This document shows, one piece after another, positions 33,230 to 38,394 of a stretch of DNA of 38,394 nt. This DNA comes from Rhizophlyctis rosea. Taxonomy: Eukaryota; Chytridiomycota; Chytridiomycetes; Rhizophlyctidales; Rhizophlyctidaceae. Within the stretch, counting starts at the first letter, position 1. Every line of letters begins with the position of its first letter. The stretch spans positions 1 to 38,394 of the forward strand of contig JADGJC010000360.1 in the NCBI GenBank assembly GCA_027596075.1, in the 5' to 3' direction. Both the position numbers and the translations under genes were made by a program. The notes under the pieces are model-generated. The model was not told the DNA's origin. It was given only the letters and a program-made list of their open reading frames with translations, and ran no database searches.

Positions 33230-33251
33230 CACCCCTCCGAAAGGGGGGGTG
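33230..33251 (+). ncRNA. 9-bp hairpin with GAAA tetraloop
   Basis: CACCCCTCC-GAAA-GGGGGGGTG: nine pairs (one T-G) closed by a stable GNRA loop, starting seven nucleotides after the tRNA-like element. It is not followed by a T-run, so it is not an obvious terminator. Confidence 0.5.
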
Positions 33252-33519
33252 TGAACGAACGAATCACCGACTTCAACAGAGCTGCGCTTAATTGCATGGT
33301 TCCGTCAGTAGTCTGACTCCGGCCAGCTAGCTGAAGAGCGCGTGCCTTCTTGGCCGTCCCTGGACAGTGAGAGTCCTATGCAAGAGTAGATGGTCTGGGG
33401 TCGTGCTGGTGTCTTCCACATGATCAACCACCAAACTAGGTCGTCCCCACCAGGTGTGGGGTATCGTTTTGTAATAGCTTAGGTAGTAGTGGACGACAAG
33501 CCAACGAACGAAATAAAAA

Positions 33520-33541
33520 GGGAGCGGGGGTGGGGAGGGGG
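33520..33541 (+). other. G-quadruplex-prone tract
   Basis: GGGAGCGGGGGTGGGGAGGG and two more G: four G-runs of at least three separated by loops of one to three nucleotides, directly upstream of the GTAAGT minisatellite. Confidence 0.7.
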
Positions 33542-33542
33542 T

Positions 33543-33660
33543 GGTAAGTATCAGGTAAGTATGAAGGTGGGGGGTATCCGCGTCCTGGTAAGTATCAGGT
33601 AAGTATAGGGCGCGGGTATCCGTGTGTTGGTAAGTATCAGGTAGGTAGGTGGATTGGTGG
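33543..33660 (+). repeat. Minisatellite with GGTAAGTAT cores
   Basis: Three units starting at 33543, 33587 and 33629 (44 and 42 nt, last one incomplete). Each opens GGTAAGTATCAGGTAAGTAT or a variant, and the first two contain GGGTATCCG. GGTAAGTAT is close to an ideal 5' splice site, so the array holds five such sites in 110 nt. Confidence 0.85.
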
Positions 33661-34126
33661 AGGATTCACGACGAAGATGATCGAACGAGGAACTCTGGCA
33701 TGCAAGTCAGTCAAACATTGGCAGAGATGTTCGCGACTGAGTGAAGAGGTATGTTCTGTCCGATATTTGATGTCTTTTCATGAGGGGTTGACTGACTTTG
33801 TGTGCTTCGGCAGATACAGCAGTTTGCAACCAATCTGGTGGAGAGCGGTCCTTTCTATGATGTTTAATATATGCTATTGCTCTGGACGTTGTATCCTCGA
33901 TGTGCGTTCCATATATGTTGCGACCGACTTGGCGCACGTCCATATTTGGGCAGAGAATTTCGTCATAATTAGCCCGTCGTATCTTGCCCATCGCCAAGGA
34001 TCGAGTTGCACCCTCATTCATGCCAATTCCATAAAAAATCGTGTCAACCAAAATGTACAAGATATACATTGACAATATAATCAACTATGTACAACCCCCC
34101 CATATTCTCACCCAAACCCCACCACA

Positions 34127-37100
34127 TCACGCCTTCCCCCCCTCCACTAACCTCTCCCTCAACCCCTCACAACTCTCCCTCGCGTCCCCAAACAACATCC
34201 GGGTATTCTCCCCATAAAACATCGGATTAGGCACATCCGCGTACCCGGACGCCATCCCGCGTTTCATCACAACGACTTGTTTAGCCTGGGAGGAGATATG
34301 TCACCTCAATTTTTGCAAATTTGAAGAGATGGGATTAGAAGAGAGCGACCCCCTTACCTTCCAGACCTGTAAAACAGGCATACCCGCAATGACGGAATCC
34401 GGTTCGAGGGCTATGGGGTTGACGGTGTCGTTGGCGCCAATGACGAGGACGACGTCCGTTTGTTCAAAGTCGTCGTTGATTTCGTCCATTTCTAGTACGA
34501 CTGGATGGCAACATCGCAGATATGTATACATGAGATGATTGTCACAACAGAACACGAGTCGCCAGTAACAATCATCAAAACCGCAAACAAAAGCAACGCA
34601 TCCAACCACACTCACCATCATACGGCACACCCGCCTCCGCCAAAAGCACATTCAACTGCCCCGGCATCCGCCCCGCAACAGGATGAATCCCAAATCGGAC
34701 TTTCACGCCCTTGGCCGTCAAGATTTTCGCAATCTCCGCTACCGCGTACTGAGCTTTGGCGACCGCGAGGCCGTAGCCGGGTGTTATTATGACGCTTTCG
34801 GCGTTGAGGAGGGCGTCGGCGACTTCGTGGGTCGTCGTTTTGGTGATTGTGCCGGTTGGATCGGCGGAGGAAGTGGAGGTGGTGGTGGTGGTGGTGCCGT
34901 AGCCGCCGAAGAGGACGGAGAGGAGGGATCGGTTCATTGCTTTGCACTGTACGTGTATCGAGCAAAGAGTTGCGGTCAGACCCAAACACATTCCATCGCA
35001 ACCCAAGAGAACATCCCAAAAACCAAAAAAGCAAAACCCCCTTACCATAATATAACTCAAAATCCCTCCACTAACCCCAATCAAACTCCCCACACAAACC
35101 AACAGATCATTGCCCAACATAAACCCCTCCGCAACAAGCGCCCACCCACTATAACTATTCAACACCGTAATCACAACCGGCATGTCCGCCCCGCCTATCG
35201 ACGCCGTCATGTGCCAGCCTTTTGCGAAGGAGAGGACGGTGTTGGCGGTTAGGTAGAGGAGGCCTGTCGTGAGGGTTGGTGTGGAGGTTAGGAAGGCCGT
35301 CATGGTGGCGAGGTTCAGTGCTGCTAGAGTTATGTTGAGGGCGTTCTTGCCGGGGAGGGAGAGAGCGCGGGAGGAGAGGAGGCCTTGGAGTTTGCCGAAG
35401 GCTACTAGGGAGCCTGGTAGGGTGGAAGTTTATAAGGGGATAAGAAGTGTGGATGTTTGATCGTCAGTTCAGTCTGAGACCCCAGATGACGACTACCTCG
35501 TATCCACCGAAACAGAAAAAGCGCAACCCTTACCAGTAAACGTAACCCCACCAATCAAAACTCCCAAATAAGCAGTAACACCATGCAACATCCCTCCCGT
35601 CGGATGAGCCCAAAACGCGCCCACACTAGTCAAGACAGCCGCCAACCCAACCACACTATGCAACGCCGCCACCATCTGCGGTAACTCTGTCGCCGTCACT
35701 TTCCTCCCCAACCACACACCCACACTCGCCCCGATAGCCGTCACGACTCCGAATTGCGCCAAGAACGGAACGCTGAATCCAACCGCTCCGAGGGATGTGA
35801 GGATACCAGTCCCGACGCCCAACATCCCCAACGCACATCCAGGCCTCGCAGTAACCTGCTGACTCAACCCACTCAAACTCGCAATACACAGCAACGAACT
35901 GACGAGATACCCCGCTTGTACAGCTCCCGCCGCACCCGCCGTAATGGACGCAATGAAACCTCCGCCCATGACGACGGCCGGTATGGCGTAGAGGTATGTG
36001 TGTTCTGGTAGGTCGGTCGGGCGCCGGAACATGTCCAACATGCGTTGGGAGACGACGAACCCGCCGAAGATGTTGATTGTGGCGAGAAGGAGGGAGAGGG
36101 CACCCAGGAGTTCTGGTGAGGTGGTAGGGAGGTAGTGGGTGCCCATTATGAACATTCCGCCGACGCCGACCAGGCCTGTGTGTGGGGATAGGTGGGTGGT
36201 GAATAAAAGCTGATCGGGAAACTTCTGCCTTTGGGCCTCTTTCGTCGGACAAAAGCATTGAGAGGTTCCACTTACCAGAAATGGCGTTCGTGACGCTCAT
36301 CAATGGAGAATGTAACGCCGGTACAACCTACAATGTCAAGTACAATGCGGAATCGCATTTCGAATAAGCATTTTCCCCCTCATAAAGTGGTCCCTCCACG
36401 CATCCCAAAAGCTCAATCAATCTCGCAGTATATAGAAAATACTCACCCCCCAAATAACCCGATACCCAATCAACCCCGCCAACCCAAACGTCGTAAAACT
36501 CCCCATAAACCCGGGACCCGTCACATGTCCCAACCCAACCACACTCCCCACACCCGCACTCCAAACCATCACTTCCCTCAAGCGTTCCTGGAACGGCGTC
36601 AAAGCTTTCGGTTCTTCCACCACTTTGACCGCCTGCGGTGGTGGCGGGACAACTGCTGCTGGCGGTTTCGGTGGTGGCGGGTAGAGCAATTTACCGTTAT
36701 GGAGGACGATGGAACCACGGACGACTTCGTCGGTTAGGTCGATTGTTAGGCGGTTGTTTTGGGTTAGGGAGAGGAGGTATTTGGTGATGTTGTTTGAGTA
36801 GAGGGTTGAGGATTGGGTGGGGAGGCGGGAGGGGAAGTCTGTGTAGCCTGTTGCGATCCATTTTGAGATTTGAGAGTGAAGTTGAATGGATTGAATGAAA
36901 ATCAAGAAGATGGACATCTCGTGGCAAGTTTACCTATGACCGTGACGCCATCGTAGACGTAGGATTCTCCTGGTTTTGTGACCTCCACGTTTCCGCCATT
37001 TTCGGCCGCCAAATCGACGATGACGGATCCTTGCTTCATGGAGGATACCATCTCTTTGCTGATCAGCTTCGGTGCCGGTTTTCCTGGTATGAGAGCCTGA

Positions 37101-38394
37101 CAATAACAACGCAATACGACTTCAGATCAGGTACCACTGCCATCAAGAGTCCACTTCGAAGACAACAATCATTCCTTACAGTCGTAATAACAATATCAAC
37201 CTCCTTGCACTGAGTAGCAAACAGCGCCATCTCCGCCTCGATAAACTCTTTACTCATGGTTTTGGCATACCCTCCCGCACCGGATCCATCTTCCTGAATA
37301 GATACTTCCAAGAACTCCGCTCCGAGAGATTGTACTTGTTCTTTCGTTGCGGGACGGGTGTCGAAGCAGCGGACTATGGCGCCCATTCGTCGTGCCTGAA
37401 AATGAGGAATTTGGGTGAGTGGAGTGGTAGATTGAGGGGAATGTGGGAGGGACATACAGTAGCAATGGCACTCAAACCAGCTACACCGGCACCGATGACC
37501 ATAATCTTGCAAGGAGGGATCTTGCCCGCTGCGGTGATTTGTCCGGTGAGGAAGCGGCCGAAGTGGTTTGCGGCTTCTAGGACGGCTTTGTAGCCAGCGA
37601 TGACGGCCATGGAACTGAGAAGGTAGTGGGGATGACAAGATGCACGGTGATTCAGCCAGGAGACAAGATGAAATGCAGGTAACGCGCACACACCTCAAAG
37701 CATCAAATACTTGTGCACGACTGATGCGAGGGATCAGGTCCATTGCAAGTGCTGTCAAGCCCTTCCTGCTCATTGACTTTTGGTCCCAAGTTCAGCCATC
37801 GCTCACGATCATGCGCTCTGAAGCAATCATCAGCTCACCTCAACAACCTCCTTATTCTGAGCCGGCCACAAAAACCCCACCACAACCGCCCCATCCTTCA
37901 ACAAATCCACCTCATGCTCTCCACTCACCCTACCGCCCTCCACCTGCGGCGGCCGGACCTTCAACACCACATCACTAGTGCTGAGAACGTCTACACGAGT
38001 ACTGATCGTCGCGCCAGCGTCCTTGTATTGCGCGTCGGTGAATTGGGCTTTGAGACCGGCGCCTTCTTCGACTTTGATGGTGCCGAAGCCTTTTTTGAGG
38101 AGGGCGGTGACGTTGGTGGGTGTGAGGGGTACGCGGGCTTCGGTTGGGTGGGATTCTTTGGGGACGCCGATTGTTAGGGTTGAGATGGGGGGTGGTTCTG
38201 GAATTGAAGAATGAGTTTGCGTTGTGTTTTGAGTGGTTTGGGGACTAAGTGAGAAGCCCAAGAAGACAGATTCCCTTGATTGTCCGGTGCCAGTAAATTT
38301 CCTGCTCCCAAACCTTTCAGACGCGCCATTCCTCCCCAGCTCCTGCCAAACAGCCTCCGGCCCCCCGGCCCCGCCCGCCGGCGCAGCACAGCCG
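34127..38394 (-). CDS. Mitochondrial proton-translocating NAD(P)+ transhydrogenase (5' partial)
   Basis: Thirteen exons: 38394-38314, 38197-37839, 37776-37694, 37614-37458, 37395-37180, 37096-36934, 36847-36447, 36327-36276, 36175-35534, 35413-35046, 34946-34616, 34500-34358, 34285-34127. All join in phase, giving 1,050 visible residues, close to animal NNT (about 1,086). The enzyme couples inward proton flow across the inner mitochondrial membrane to hydride transfer from NADH to NADP+. Order is the single-chain dI-dII-dIII type: dI starts [10 protein letters not shown], with IPRISRAQ, and the NAD site [12 protein letters not shown]; dII spans about fourteen membrane helices; dIII has [42 protein letters not shown] and [10 protein letters not shown], the NADP(H) site. 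The visible N-terminus is Arg-rich without acids ([17 protein letters not shown]), a likely import presequence, so the start lies just past the window edge; ATG 38329 is the fallback. The linker before dIII is a Thr/Ser run. First intron donor (GTTTGG) is weak. Confidence 0.95.
34870..34895. repeat. GGT/ACC run in the transhydrogenase dII-dIII linker
   Basis: GTGGAGGTGGTGGTGGTGGT on the plus strand, read on the minus strand as ACC codons for consecutive Thr residues (GGYG then six Thr, STSS). Slippage in a flexible linker. Confidence 0.85.

Larger units (their letters stand above)
31835..34126. other. Gene-free stretch with structured and repetitive elements
   Basis: No supported protein gene on either strand. 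Contains a GTCT microsatellite, a tRNA-minihelix-like element, a GAAA-capped hairpin, a G-rich tract and a GTAAGT-bearing minisatellite. The first part is the upstream region of the coiled-coil gene and the last part the 3' flank of the transhydrogenase gene. Confidence 0.55.

Noticed and set aside
34683..35252. 189-codon plus-strand frame
   Set aside because: Antisense shadow of the transhydrogenase exons at 34616-35413; Gly/Arg-rich only because it is the complement of Thr/Ala codons.
1..38394. CRISPR array, bacterial operon or prophage features
   Set aside because: Spliceosomal introns throughout, no regularly spaced repeats with unique spacers, no Shine-Dalgarno-led gene strings.

Overview
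This window is nuclear DNA of a fungus. The protein-coding genes are cut by many short spliceosomal introns, mostly 62-140 nt with GTRAGT-like donors and YAG acceptors. The gene content is fungal: a secreted lytic polysaccharide monooxygenase-like protein, an NmrA-like oxidoreductase, a decayed HET-domain gene and a mitochondrial transhydrogenase. An early-diverging (zoosporic) lineage is possible, but the sequence does not prove it. Coding exons are rich in C/G at third positions. Between the genes lie long, more AT-rich, gene-poor blocks carrying minisatellites, gene relics and RNA polymerase III-like elements.

Layout. 1-3.1 kb: no gene; minisatellite, degenerate duplications, microsatellites. 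3.1-4.05 kb (minus): three-exon secreted LPMO-like protein whose mature N-terminus is His. 4.05-7.8 kb: no gene seen. 7.8-10.3 kb: small plus-strand ORF with a 19-residue repeat, antisense and tail-to-tail with an orphan exon of dolichyldiphosphatase (minus), then two related segments that look like retroelement 3' ends and two tRNA-like elements. 10.5-11.7 kb (minus): NmrA-like NAD(P)-binding protein. 12.6-14.7 kb (plus): two-exon protein joining a divergent homeodomain to a PARP-type zinc finger, the most unusual gene here. 14.7-20 kb: gene-poor. 20.1-22.1 kb: HET-domain pseudogene (plus) and a relic of an unidentified gene (minus), convergent. 22.1-24.9 kb: gene-poor, with an orphan TATA-type promoter. 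25.2-27.0 kb (plus): Ariadne-type RBR ubiquitin ligase. 27.2 kb: 61-nt inverted repeat with CACGTG ends. 27.6-28.8 kb (plus): intronless F-box/LRR-like protein. 29.5-31.8 kb (minus): coiled-coil protein gene with three unexplained frame breaks. 31.8-34.1 kb: non-coding, with a tRNA-minihelix-like element, a GAAA-capped hairpin and a GTAAGT minisatellite. 34.1-38.4 kb (minus, 5' end off the window): 13-exon proton-translocating NAD(P)+ transhydrogenase.

The genes do not form one pathway. Intact or apparently intact housekeeping genes (transhydrogenase, Ariadne ligase) sit among species-specific genes and at least three decaying ones (HET, dolichyldiphosphatase exon, minus-strand relic at 21.8-22.1 kb), with a fourth possible (coiled-coil gene). 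That pattern fits an accessory, fast-evolving region. Exon boundaries were worked out by eye from splice signals and reading phase; none has been tested by alignment or RNA data.
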